A stretch of 13,819 bases of DNA, taken from the NCBI GenBank assembly GCA_039812485.1, contig JBDIAP010000104.1, forward strand, positions 1 to 13,819, read 5' to 3'. Origin of the DNA: Kineosphaera sp039812485 (GTDB taxonomy: Bacteria; Actinomycetota; Actinomycetes; Actinomycetales; Dermatophilaceae). This document shows, one piece after another, positions 5,829 to 13,489 of the stretch. Made by a program: the position numbers and the translations under genes. Within the stretch, counting starts at the first letter, position 1; each line of letters starts with the position of its first letter. The notes under the pieces were generated by a model. The model ran no database searches and had not been told where the DNA came from. It saw nothing but the letters and a program-made list of their open reading frames with translations.

Positions 5829-6575
5829 GTGACGCACTTCCAGGCGCTCAAGTTGGCGGCCGGCGATCCCGGGCCGCTGCAGCAGAGCGGTGTGAGCTGC
5901 GGCTCGGCGTGCCTCACGGTGGCGCGCATGATGATCGACCCCGAGTTGACGCGCTGGATCCTCACCGGCGTCGGGCCCGGGGGACGCACGGACTCCCGGT
6001 CGGTCGCCGCGCGCTTCGCCGAGCACGAGCAGCTCGTGCTGGCCCGCACGAACCGGGTGACGCCCTGGCCGGGCAGCCTGCAGGCGCCCTGGCCCCGGGC
6101 GCTCGGCACCCCGCCGTGGGGAGCCCAGGCCGAGCTGGAGCACGGCGCCTCTCTCGACGGCGTCCCCTACGCGATCACCGTGCTGCGCCACCTCTCGGGG
6201 GACGCCCTGCAGGGCACCTCGCGGCGGCTGCTCGGCCAGGTCGGCGTCGGCACGCCGATGCTCCTCTACGTCGGCAGCCGCGCCGTGCCCCGGCACGTGA
6301 CGCTCGTCTTCGTCCCGAGCGAGGGGCGACGGCTCGCGCTCTATGATCCGGGCTGCGGACGCGTCACCGACTTCCCGGCCGCGGCGCTCGCCGATCGCCG
6401 GCTCGGGTTGTCCGGCTGGGAACAGCCGTGGTTCGCGGTGCATCCCGCCGGCCCGGCGACCGTGCGCCACGGCGCCGATGTCCTGGCCGCCGTGCGCGAT
6501 CAGATCGCCCCGGCGCGCGTCGCCGACTGCTCCGGGCTGTCGCGCCTCTCTCGCTACGCCGATCGCGAGGCCTGA
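5829..6575 (+). CDS. C39-like cysteine peptidase domain protein
   Basis: A protein of 248 residues (254 if translated from GTG at 5811) that looks like a single papain-fold, C39-like domain. Counting from the 5811 start, QQSGVSCGSACLTVARMM places a putative oxyanion Gln at 24-25 and the nucleophile at Cys30. PRHVTLVF supplies His162, and LYDPGCGRV supplies Asp179. The order Gln, Cys, His, Asp fits C39-like peptidases. No signal peptide, membrane segment or ABC transporter domain is present, so it is not a bacteriocin-processing exporter; it may be a cytosolic protease, amidase or transferase of the same fold. Neither start has a good ribosome-binding site; I prefer 5829 because GGTGAG lies about 10 nt upstream. 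It converges on the GMC operon with 12 bp between stop codons and no hairpin. Substrate unknown. Confidence 0.65.
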   Translation: MTHFQALKLAAGDPGPLQQSGVSCGSACLTVARMMIDPELTRWILTGVGPGGRTDSRSVAARFAEHEQLVLARTNRVTPWPGSLQAPWPRALGTPPWGAQAELEHGASLDGVPYAITVLRHLSGDALQGTSRRLLGQVGVGTPMLLYVGSRAVPRHVTLVFVPSEGRRLALYDPGCGRVTDFPAAALADRRLGLSGWEQPWFAVHPAGPATVRHGADVLAAVRDQIAPARVADCSGLSRLSRYADREA

Positions 6576-6587
6576 CGCGCGGGTCGC

Positions 6588-8168
6588 CTACAGCGCGCCG
6601 CTGCGCAGCTGCTCGCACAGGTGGTCGGCCTGGCGCATCGCCAGGGCGACGATCGTCAGGGTCGGGTTCGCGGCGCCGCCGGTCGTCATCACCGAGCCGT
6701 CGCTGATGTAGAGGTTCGGCACGTCGTGCGCCCGGCCCCACGCGTCGACGACCCCGTCCTCGGGCCGGGCGCTCATCCGCGACGTCCCGAGGTTGTGCGT
6801 CGCCGGGTAGGGCGGCGTCCGGTGCACCCCGAGTGCCCCGACCGCGCCGTAGATCGCCTCCGCCGCGTCATAGCCGTGGGTGCGCATCGCCGTGTCGTTG
6901 GGGTGGTCGTCGACGTTGACGTTGGGCACCGGCAGGCCGTGCTGATCCGTGACGTCGGTGTTGAGCGTGATGCGGTTCGTCGCCTGGGGCATGTCCTCGC
7001 CGACGATCCACAGGCCGGCCGTGTTCTCGTAGGCGTCCATGAGCTCGGTGAACTCCCGCCCCCACGAGCCCGGCTCGACGAAGGCCGCGAGGAAGGGCAC
7101 GCCGAGCGAGAGCGTCTCCAGGTAGTAGCCGCCCACGAAGCCGCGGCTCGGGTCGTGCCGGGCCTCGTCGGCGACGATCCCGGCCATCGTCTCGCCGCGG
7201 TACATCCGCACCGGCTTGTCGAAGCGCGCGTACGCCGACCCGGTCATGTGCCGCATGTAGTGGCGCCCCACCTGGTCGGAGGAGTTGGCCAGCCCGCTGG
7301 GGAATCGCCCCGACGCACTCATGAGGAGCAGCCGTGGCGTCTCGATCGAGTTGCCGGCGAGGCAGACGACCCGCGCGGCCTGCTTGTGCAGGGCGCCGCC
7401 GTCGTCGAGGTATTCGACCCCGTCGACCCTCCCGTGGTCGTCGTGCGTGATCCGCACCGCTTGACAGCCCGAGCGCAGGTCGAGGTGGCCCGAGTCGAGC
7501 GCGCGCGGGATCTCCCGCACGAGCGTCGACCACTTCGAGCGGTTCTTGTCGCCCTGGAAGTTGAAGCCGTCCTGGATCGAGCCCGGGCGCCCGTCGTAGG
7601 GCTCGGCGTTCGTGCCGTAGGGGCCCGTCGCGTAGTAGCGGTAGCCCGCGCGCTGCGCGCCGTTGGCGAAGACCTTGTAGTTGTTGTTCGCCGGCAGCGG
7701 TGGGCGTCCGTGTCGGTGCGTCGACCCGATCGCCTTCTCGGCGCGGTCGTAGTAGGGCGCGAGATCGTCCAGGCCGATCGGCCAGTCGAGCAGCGTCGCG
7801 CCCTCGACCTGCCCGTAGGTGCTCAGGGTCTTGAACTCATGCGCCATGAAGCGCGGCGTCGCACCAGACCAGTGGGTCGTCGAGCCGCCGACCGCCTTGA
7901 CGATCCACGCGGGCAGATTCGGGAAATCCTTGGTGATCCGGTAGGAGCCGCTCGTCGTGCGCATGTCTAACCAGGCCATCTGGTGGAACGCCTCCCACTC
8001 GTTGTTGACCCAGTCGGCCGGCTCGAGGTGGGGGCCGGCCTCGAGGCAGACGACCTTGACGCCGCGGCTCGTCAGCTCGTGCGCGAGCGTGCCGCCGCCC
8101 GCGCCGGAGCCGATGACGACGACGACCGCCTCGTCGTGGGCGATCGGGGCTCCCGTCTGCTGACTCAT
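6588..8168 (-). CDS. GMC oxidoreductase, gluconate dehydrogenase flavoprotein-like
   Basis: FAD-dependent glucose-methanol-choline family enzyme, 526 residues, expected to oxidise an alcohol, sugar or sugar acid. The N-terminal dinucleotide fold has GSGAGG at 20-25. VGGSTTHWSGATP at 93-105 resembles the pyranose 2-oxidase region where His carries covalent FAD, so His99 may be flavinylated; gluconate dehydrogenases also bind FAD covalently. The second GMC signature is AGNSIETPRLLLMS. The catalytic pair is His458 (HNLGTSRM) and Asn501 (NPTLT), 43 residues apart as usual. ATG at 8168 has GGGAGG about 6 nt upstream and overlaps the subunit-3 stop (ATGA), indicating translational coupling. No Tat or Sec signal is seen, unlike periplasmic three-subunit gluconate dehydrogenases. 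The substrate cannot be read from sequence. Confidence 0.9.
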   Translation of the reverse strand: MSQQTGAPIAHDEAVVVVIGSGAGGGTLAHELTSRGVKVVCLEAGPHLEPADWVNNEWEAFHQMAWLDMRTTSGSYRITKDFPNLPAWIVKAVGGSTTHWSGATPRFMAHEFKTLSTYGQVEGATLLDWPIGLDDLAPYYDRAEKAIGSTHRHGRPPLPANNNYKVFANGAQRAGYRYYATGPYGTNAEPYDGRPGSIQDGFNFQGDKNRSKWSTLVREIPRALDSGHLDLRSGCQAVRITHDDHGRVDGVEYLDDGGALHKQAARVVCLAGNSIETPRLLLMSASGRFPSGLANSSDQVGRHYMRHMTGSAYARFDKPVRMYRGETMAGIVADEARHDPSRGFVGGYYLETLSLGVPFLAAFVEPGSWGREFTELMDAYENTAGLWIVGEDMPQATNRITLNTDVTDQHGLPVPNVNVDDHPNDTAMRTHGYDAAEAIYGAVGALGVHRTPPYPATHNLGTSRMSARPEDGVVDAWGRAHDVPNLYISDGSVMTTGGAANPTLTIVALAMRQADHLCEQLRSGAL

Positions 8169-8818
8169 CGCATGCCTCCCTGCTCCTGCTCGAGCCCGGG
8201 TTCGAGCGCTTCCTCGAGCCCCTCGTCGAGCCCCTCGTCGAGCACCGCGTCGTCATCGGGCTCGAAGCGGGCGACCTCGACGCGCGGCGGCCCGTCGTAC
8301 TCGGTGATCCGCGGGTCCGGCAGCCAGTCGAGATCGTCGAACCCGCGGTGCAGGTAGCCGCCCTGGTCGAAGGACGGCCCCTCGTAGCCGAGCAGCGACC
8401 ACACCTGTGGGTTGTCGTAGAGAGCGACGATCGCCGTCGAGTGGACGACCGCGAAGAAGGGGGTGTCGGCGACCTTGCGCAGCAGCTCGGTGGCCGCCTC
8501 GTCATCCGCGTCGGCCAGGCCCCATTCCCGCAGGTCGTCCAGGCCCTCGGCGAGCACGTGGGCCTGCTCGGGGGTCTGGGCCACGGCCTCCTCGATCGCG
8601 TCGGCGGCGCGCTCATACGGCTCGTCGGGGAAGCGGCCGTGCGGGTAGGCGACCCGCAGCGTGCGCACCAGGATCGCGCGCCGCTCGTCGTGCAGTCCGG
8701 GGTCGACCGGCTCGTCGATCGCCCGGCTCGTGTCGAGCTGGAGCTCTTCGGGCTGCAGGCGGCTCGAGGCCGCCGGGCGCGGGCCGTCGGACCCGGTCGC
8801 CTGGGCGTGCTGCGTCAT
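8165..8818 (-). CDS. gluconate 2-dehydrogenase subunit 3-like protein
   Basis: A 217-residue protein resembling the gluconate 2-dehydrogenase subunit 3 family, the small partner of GMC flavoproteins. The family-like core is about 45-175: ILVRTLRVAYPHGRFPDEPY, a helical stretch, then TPFFAVVHSTAIVALYDNPQ and VWSLLGYEGPSF. In Gram-negative relatives this subunit carries a Tat signal and helps export and stabilise the flavoprotein. Here the N-terminus (TQHAQATGSDGPRP) has no twin arginine or hydrophobic segment, so the complex is inferred to be cytoplasmic. The C-terminus is acidic with a four-residue period (DEGL, DEGL, EEAL, EPGL). ATG at 8818 has CAGGAG about 6 nt upstream. Its stop overlaps the GMC start by 4 nt, forming a two-gene operon; no cytochrome c gene accompanies them. 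Confidence 0.8.
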   Translation of the reverse strand: MTQHAQATGSDGPRPAASSRLQPEELQLDTSRAIDEPVDPGLHDERRAILVRTLRVAYPHGRFPDEPYERAADAIEEAVAQTPEQAHVLAEGLDDLREWGLADADDEAATELLRKVADTPFFAVVHSTAIVALYDNPQVWSLLGYEGPSFDQGGYLHRGFDDLDWLPDPRITEYDGPPRVEVARFEPDDDAVLDEGLDEGLEEALEPGLEQEQGGMR

Positions 8819-8899
8819 CGCGTCTCCTGACGGCGTCGTTGCCGGATGGATAGGCGCACCCTAGGCCAGCGACGCACGCCGCGCGAGAGGGGAAACAAA

Positions 8900-8924
8900 C
8901 GCACACTCTTGTGTGAGGTGTGCG
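8900..8924. promoter_or_regulatory. dyad in the GMC operon upstream region
   Basis: CGCACAC (8900-8906) pairs with GTGTGCG (8918-8924); an inner CACAC/GTGTG pairing (8902-8906 with 8911-8915) is an alternative. It lies about 80-105 bp upstream of the subunit-3 start on the minus strand and 20-45 nt beyond the valS terminator. It could be an operator of a sugar-responsive regulator. On the minus strand TAGGGT in CCTAGGGTGCG (8857-8867) is a possible -10 box. Both assignments are weak. Confidence 0.35.
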
Positions 8925-8942
8925 GCGCTCAGCGACAGACCA

Positions 8943-8963
8943 GGGGCTCCGCACTGGAGCCCC
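8943..8963 (-). terminator. valS terminator
   Basis: GGGGCTCC (8943-8950) pairs with GGAGCCCC (8956-8963), an 8-bp stem and 5-nt loop starting 16 nt downstream of the valS stop on the minus strand. The following sequence (TGGTCTGTCG) has only scattered T. Confidence 0.65.
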
Positions 8964-8979
8964 CGGCCCGTGGGAGACG

Positions 8980-11688
8980 TCAGCCTCTCGGCGGCGGCGG
9001 GACGAGCACCGCGTCGCGAATCTCGATCCGCTCGCCGTCGGCGTAGGCGATCGCGGCGATCCGCCCCGCGGCGGACAGGTCGTCGGCGGAGGCACGGATC
9101 GCGTCGAGCGCAGCGGGCGGACCCGCGATCGTCACCGACTCGACCTCGGCGCGCATGCCGAGCTTGGCGTCGGACTTGGCCCGCCGGATGCCGGCGAGCG
9201 CGGCGCCGACGTCGGCGAGCTCGGACGATGGAGCGGACGCGCGAGCCGCGGCGGGCAGCGCCTCGTCGGCGGTCGGCCACGGCGCTCGGTGCACCGAGCC
9301 GTCGCGCCACCACGACCAGACCTCCTCCGTGGCGTAGGGCAGGAACGGGGCGAGCAGCCGCAGCTGCACGTCGAGCGCGATGCGCAGCGCCGCCCGTGCC
9401 GAGGCGGTCGCGGGCGTCACCGGCTCGCCCTCGCGCCCGTAGGCGCGGTCCTTGACGAGTTCGACGTAGTCGTCGCAGAACGTCCAGAAGAAGGACTCGG
9501 CGACCTCGAGTGCGCGCGTGTGGTCGTAGCCCTCGAAGCCGGCGGTGGCGCGCTCGACGACCTGCGCGAGCCCGGCGAGCATCGAGCGGTCCAGCGGATG
9601 CGTCACGAGGGCGGCGACGTCGGCCGCGCCGCTGTCGCCGTCGCTCGCGTCGCCGGAGGCGGGGAAGCCGAGCACGAACTTGCTCGCGTTGAGCACCTTC
9701 ATCGCCAGGCGTCGGCCGACCTTCATCTGCCCGGTGTCGAAGGCCGCGTCGGTCCCAAGACGCGCGCTGGCCGCCCAGTAGCGCACCCCATCGGATCCGT
9801 GCAGCTGGAGCATCCCCTCGGGCGTCTCGGCGTTGCCCTTGGACTTGCTCATCTTCTTGCGGTCGGGGTCGAGGATCCAGCCGCTGATCGCCGCGTGCTT
9901 CCACGGCAGCGAGTCCTGCAGGTGATGGGCTCGCACGACCGTGCTGAAGAGCCACGTGCGGATGATGTCCTGCCCCTGCGGGCGCAGGTCCATCGGGAAG
10001 ATCTTGGCGAAGAGCTCGGGATCGCCGCCCTGGTCGCCCCAGCCGGTCGTGAACTGCGGCGTCAGCGACGACGTCGCCCACGTGTCCATGATGTCCGGGT
10101 CGCCGACGAAGCCGCCCGGCGCGCCCCGCTGCGCCGGCTCGTAGCCGGGCGGGGTGTCCGCCGACGGGTCGATCGGCAGCGACGCGATCGCCGGCACGAT
10201 CGGCTCGCCGTAGCGCACCTCGCCGAGGGAGTCGATCGGATACCACAGCGGGATCGGGATGCCGAAGAACCGCTGTCGGCTGACGAGCCAGTCGCCGTTG
10301 AGGCCGCCGACCCAGTTCTCGTAGCGCACCCGCATGAAGTCGGGGTGGAACGCCAGCTCCTTGCCGCGGGCGATGAGCGCCGCGCGCAGGTCGGCGTCGC
10401 GGCCCCCGTTGCGGATGTACCACTGCCGGGTCGTCACGATCTCGAGCGGCTTGTCGCCGCGCTCGTAGAAGTTCGCCTTGCGCTGCGTCGGCGTCGGCTC
10501 GCCCTGGAGGTCGCCGGTCTCGCGCAGCCGCTCGACGATCGCCTTGCGGGCGGCGAAGGTCGTGGCGCCCGAGACGTGCTCGGCGTAGAAGGCCGCGGCC
10601 GACCCGCCGAGCCAGTCCGGCGTCTCGGCCTGCATCCGCCCGCTGCGGGTGACGAGCGAGCGGGTCGGCAGCTGCAGCTCCCGCCACCACGTGACGTCGG
10701 TGAGGTCACCGAACGTGCAGCACATCGCGATGCCCGCACCCTTGTCCATCTCGGCGTCGGGATGGCTGAGCACCGGCAGCTCGACCCCGAAGATCGGGCT
10801 CGTCACCGTCGTCCCGAACAACCCCCGGTAACGCTCGTCGTCGGGGTGCGCGATGAGCGCCACGCACGCCGGCAGCAGCTCGGGGCGGGTCGTCTCGATC
10901 GGCACGGGGGTGCCGTCGGGCCGGTGGAACGCGACGCGGTGGTAGTGCCCGGGGTAGTCGCGGGCCTCGAGTTCGGCCTGCGCGACGGCCGTCTGATAGG
11001 TGACGTCCCACAGCCCCGGCGCCTCGGACTGATAGGCGACGCCCGAGGCGAGGTGCTCGAGGAACGCCTGCTGCGACACGGCCCGTGAGCGGTCGTCGAT
11101 CGTCTGGTAGGTGATGCCCCAGTCGACGCTGAGCCCCAGCCGGCGCCACAGGGCCTCGAACGTCAGCTCGTCCTCGACCGTGCGCTCATCGCACAGCTCG
11201 ATGAAGTTGGCCCGGCTGATGACCTCCTGCTTGGAGGCGTCCTTGACGTCCTTGGCGGGCATGTCGCCGCGGTAGCGCGGCTGGTAGCCCTCGACATACG
11301 GCAGGCTCGCGTCGCCCCGCACGCCGTAGAAGTTCTGCACCCGCTTCTCGGTGGGCAGGCCGTTGTCGTCCCAACCCATGGGGTAGAAGACCTCCTTGCC
11401 GCGCATCCGGTGATAGCGGGCCAGGCAGTCGGTGTGCGTGTAGGAGAACACGTGCCCGACGTGCAGGCTGCCGCTGGCGGTCGGCGGGGGAGTGTCGATG
11501 GCATAGACCTGCTCACGCGGCAGGGCCAGCGCCCGCTCGCGGTCGAAGCGGAACGTGCCCTGCTCCTCCCATACCGGCGCCCATTTGTCCTCGAGGCCGT
11601 CGACGGTCGGCTTGTCGGGGATCTGCGCCCCGGGCGCCGCCTCGGTGCGCGCGCCGGCGGGGGCCTGGCTGGGGGAGGGGTTGGTCAT
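8980..11688 (-). CDS. valS: valyl-tRNA synthetase
   Basis: Class Ia aminoacyl-tRNA synthetase that charges tRNA-Val. It has 902 residues from ATG 11688. The HIGH motif is HVGH at 76-79 (PPPTASGSLHVGH) and KMSKS is at 612-616, bracketing the Rossmann fold. The CP1 editing domain is visible (ETTRPELLPACVALIAHPDD and MDKGAGIAMCCTFGD). GWDDNGLPTEKRVQNFYGVR is typical of the archaeal/rickettsial-like ValS subfamily, and the protein stops (VLVPPPPRG) without the long C-terminal coiled-coil arm of the classical bacterial type. ATG at 11688 is chosen with GGGAG about 10 nt upstream; ATG at 11697 would sit almost on that site. The gene is divergent from the symporter gene and ends in a hairpin. Confidence 0.95.
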   Translation of the reverse strand: MTNPSPSQAPAGARTEAAPGAQIPDKPTVDGLEDKWAPVWEEQGTFRFDRERALALPREQVYAIDTPPPTASGSLHVGHVFSYTHTDCLARYHRMRGKEVFYPMGWDDNGLPTEKRVQNFYGVRGDASLPYVEGYQPRYRGDMPAKDVKDASKQEVISRANFIELCDERTVEDELTFEALWRRLGLSVDWGITYQTIDDRSRAVSQQAFLEHLASGVAYQSEAPGLWDVTYQTAVAQAELEARDYPGHYHRVAFHRPDGTPVPIETTRPELLPACVALIAHPDDERYRGLFGTTVTSPIFGVELPVLSHPDAEMDKGAGIAMCCTFGDLTDVTWWRELQLPTRSLVTRSGRMQAETPDWLGGSAAAFYAEHVSGATTFAARKAIVERLRETGDLQGEPTPTQRKANFYERGDKPLEIVTTRQWYIRNGGRDADLRAALIARGKELAFHPDFMRVRYENWVGGLNGDWLVSRQRFFGIPIPLWYPIDSLGEVRYGEPIVPAIASLPIDPSADTPPGYEPAQRGAPGGFVGDPDIMDTWATSSLTPQFTTGWGDQGGDPELFAKIFPMDLRPQGQDIIRTWLFSTVVRAHHLQDSLPWKHAAISGWILDPDRKKMSKSKGNAETPEGMLQLHGSDGVRYWAASARLGTDAAFDTGQMKVGRRLAMKVLNASKFVLGFPASGDASDGDSGAADVAALVTHPLDRSMLAGLAQVVERATAGFEGYDHTRALEVAESFFWTFCDDYVELVKDRAYGREGEPVTPATASARAALRIALDVQLRLLAPFLPYATEEVWSWWRDGSVHRAPWPTADEALPAAARASAPSSELADVGAALAGIRRAKSDAKLGMRAEVESVTIAGPPAALDAIRASADDLSAAGRIAAIAYADGERIEIRDAVLVPPPPRG

Positions 11689-11735
11689 GGTCGGCATTCT
11701 CCCAGACGGCGCAGGCCGCACCGACGGGCTGTCGC

Positions 11736-11775
11736 GGCCCGACCCGCCCGACCTCGGCCCGACACGCCCGACCTG
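11736..11775. repeat. 20-bp imperfect tandem repeat in the valS/symporter spacer
   Basis: Positions 11736-11755 and 11756-11775 are two 20-bp units starting GGCCCGAC and containing CGCCCGACCT; they differ at two positions. They lie between the divergent starts of valS and the symporter gene, so they could be paired operator half-sites or a chance duplication. A small dyad, GCACGG/CCGTGC (11801-11806 with 11814-11819), lies just before the symporter start. Confidence 0.7.
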
Positions 11776-11835
11776 TGCCCCGGCCGAGGATTTTCAGGTG
11801 GCACGGACCGCTGCCGTGCGGTTGCGTGCTGACGT

Positions 11836-13425
11836 ATGACGATCGCGGCCACCGCCCTGCCCCTGCCCTGGACGACCTCGAGCCTCGCGGCGACGGTGCC
11901 CCGCGCCGACGAGCGCACAGGCTGGCTCGCCTCCGTCGAGCAGGCCATCAACTCGGTCTTCCAGCCGGTCTCGGAGTGGGCGGCGGCCATCATCTTCGTC
12001 GCCATCCCCCTGCCGGGTGGGGTATCGATGCCCTTCGTGCTGCTCTGGCTCATCGGCTGGGCGCTGGTCATCACCGTCTACCTCGGGTTCATCCAGGTGC
12101 GCGGGCTCAAGGTCGCCGCCGAGGTCGTGCGCGGCGACTACTCCCGCAGCACCGACCCCGGCGAGATCACCCACTTCCAGGCGCTGACCTCGGCGGTCTC
12201 GGGCACGGTGGGCCTGGGCAATATCGCCGGCGTCGCGGTCGCCGTGACCATCGGCGGTCCGGGCGCGACCCTGTGGATGATCCTCGCGGGCCTGCTCGGC
12301 ATGGCGACGAAATTCGCCGAGTGCACCCTCGGCGTGCGCTATCGCCAGATCGATCCCGACGGCACGGTGCACGGCGGGGCGTTCCACTACCTGCCGGTGG
12401 CGTTCGAGCGCTTCGGGCCGGTGGCCACCAAGGCCCTGACCGGGATCTTCGCCATCGCGATCCTCTTCTTCGGCGGCGCCGGCGGCAACATGTTCCAGTC
12501 CAACCAGACCTATCAGATCGTCCGCGACGCGAGCGGCGGCGACGCCGGGCCGCTGGGCTCATCCGGCGCCGCGCTCGTCTTCGGGCTCCTGCTCGCCGCC
12601 GGCGTGGGGCTCGTCATCATCGGGGGCGTCGCCTCCATCGGCAAGGTGACGAGCCGGCTCGTGCCGGCCATGGCGACCATCTATGTGCTCTCGTGCCTCG
12701 CGGTCATCGCCATCAACGTGCGGCACGTGCCCGATGCCGTCATGCAGATCATCGACGGTGCCTTCTCTCCCGAGGGCGTCAGCGGCGGCATCGTCGGCGT
12801 CATCGTCCAGGGCTTCCGCCGGGCCGCCTTCTCCAACGAGGCCGGGCTGGGCTCGGCGCCGATCGCGCACTCGGCGGTCAAGACGCGGCGCCCGGTGTCC
12901 GAGGGCTTCGTCGCGCTGTGGGAACCCTTCATCGACACCGTCGTCATCTGCACGATGACGGCGCTGGCCATCGTCATCGCGCAGCCGCAGGCCTATCTCG
13001 ACGCCCGCGCGTCCGACGGGGCGCCGGCGGGCGTGACGATCACTGCCGCCGCGTTCGACACGTTCCTGCCGCGCTGGGACATCGTGCTCGCGTTGTGCGT
13101 CTTCCTCTTCGCGTTCTCCACGGTCATCACGTGGGCCTACTACAGCCAGCAGGCGTGGCAATACCTCTTCGGCCGCAGCCGGTTCGGCGACGCGCTCTTC
13201 AAGGTCCTCTACCTGTTCTTCACGACGATCGGCGCGGTGCTCACGCTCGGCGCCGTGCTCGACTTCGCCGACTCCTTCCTCTTCGTCTGCGCGTTCGTCA
13301 ACCTCCTCGGCGTCGGCCTGTTGCTGCCGGTCGTCAAGGCCGAAATGCGCGACTACCTGCGCGACCGTCGCGCGGGCACGCTGCGCGACCTCGGCGAGGA
13401 GCGCGGGGAACGCCTGGATGTCTGA
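11836..13425 (+). CDS. sodium:alanine/glycine symporter, AgcS family
   Basis: Integral membrane protein of 529 residues, predicted to import alanine or glycine with Na+. The family signature TVGLGNIAGVAVAVTIGGPG followed by ATLWM spans 124-148, and the second conserved block AFSNEAGLGSAPIAHS is at 331-346. About ten hydrophobic segments are visible, at roughly 48-60, 66-86, 128-155, 200-215, 245-268, 278-295, 362-382, 414-432, 455-478 and 480-500. The C-terminus is a charged cytoplasmic tail. ATG at 11836 has no clear Shine-Dalgarno sequence; the first 40 residues are not conserved in relatives as I recall them, so a later start is possible. It stands alone between valS and the T-box leader. 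Whether alanine, glycine or both are carried cannot be told. Confidence 0.93.
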   Translation: MTIAATALPLPWTTSSLAATVPRADERTGWLASVEQAINSVFQPVSEWAAAIIFVAIPLPGGVSMPFVLLWLIGWALVITVYLGFIQVRGLKVAAEVVRGDYSRSTDPGEITHFQALTSAVSGTVGLGNIAGVAVAVTIGGPGATLWMILAGLLGMATKFAECTLGVRYRQIDPDGTVHGGAFHYLPVAFERFGPVATKALTGIFAIAILFFGGAGGNMFQSNQTYQIVRDASGGDAGPLGSSGAALVFGLLLAAGVGLVIIGGVASIGKVTSRLVPAMATIYVLSCLAVIAINVRHVPDAVMQIIDGAFSPEGVSGGIVGVIVQGFRRAAFSNEAGLGSAPIAHSAVKTRRPVSEGFVALWEPFIDTVVICTMTALAIVIAQPQAYLDARASDGAPAGVTITAAAFDTFLPRWDIVLALCVFLFAFSTVITWAYYSQQAWQYLFGRSRFGDALFKVLYLFFTTIGAVLTLGAVLDFADSFLFVCAFVNLLGVGLLLPVVKAEMRDYLRDRRAGTLRDLGEERGERLDV

Positions 13426-13432
13426 GGCGTGC

Positions 13433-13450
13433 CCGCGGCCGCGACCGCGG
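13433..13450 (+). terminator. possible weak symporter terminator
   Basis: CCGCGG (13433-13438) pairs with CCGCGG (13445-13450) around a 6-nt loop, 8 nt after the symporter stop codon. The stem has only 6 bp and no T tract, so read-through into the T-box leader is possible. Confidence 0.3.
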
Positions 13451-13480
13451 TGAGGGGTCGGGTGGACTTGCGCGCCCCCG

Positions 13481-13486
13481 TAGACT
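13481..13486 (+). promoter_or_regulatory. putative -10 box for the T-box transcript
   Basis: TAGACT fits the actinobacterial TAnnnT pattern and would start the transcript at about 13493, immediately before the T-box Stem I. No good -35 box is seen about 17 nt upstream (TCGGGT). Confidence 0.4.
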
Positions 13487-13489
13487 GAC

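Noticed and set aside
8920..11088. 722-codon plus-strand open frame opposite valS, and the 609-codon minus-strand frame over the same region
   Set aside because: Both are Arg/Ala/Gly-rich shadows of valS. The valS frame carries the HIGH, editing and KMSKS motifs in order.
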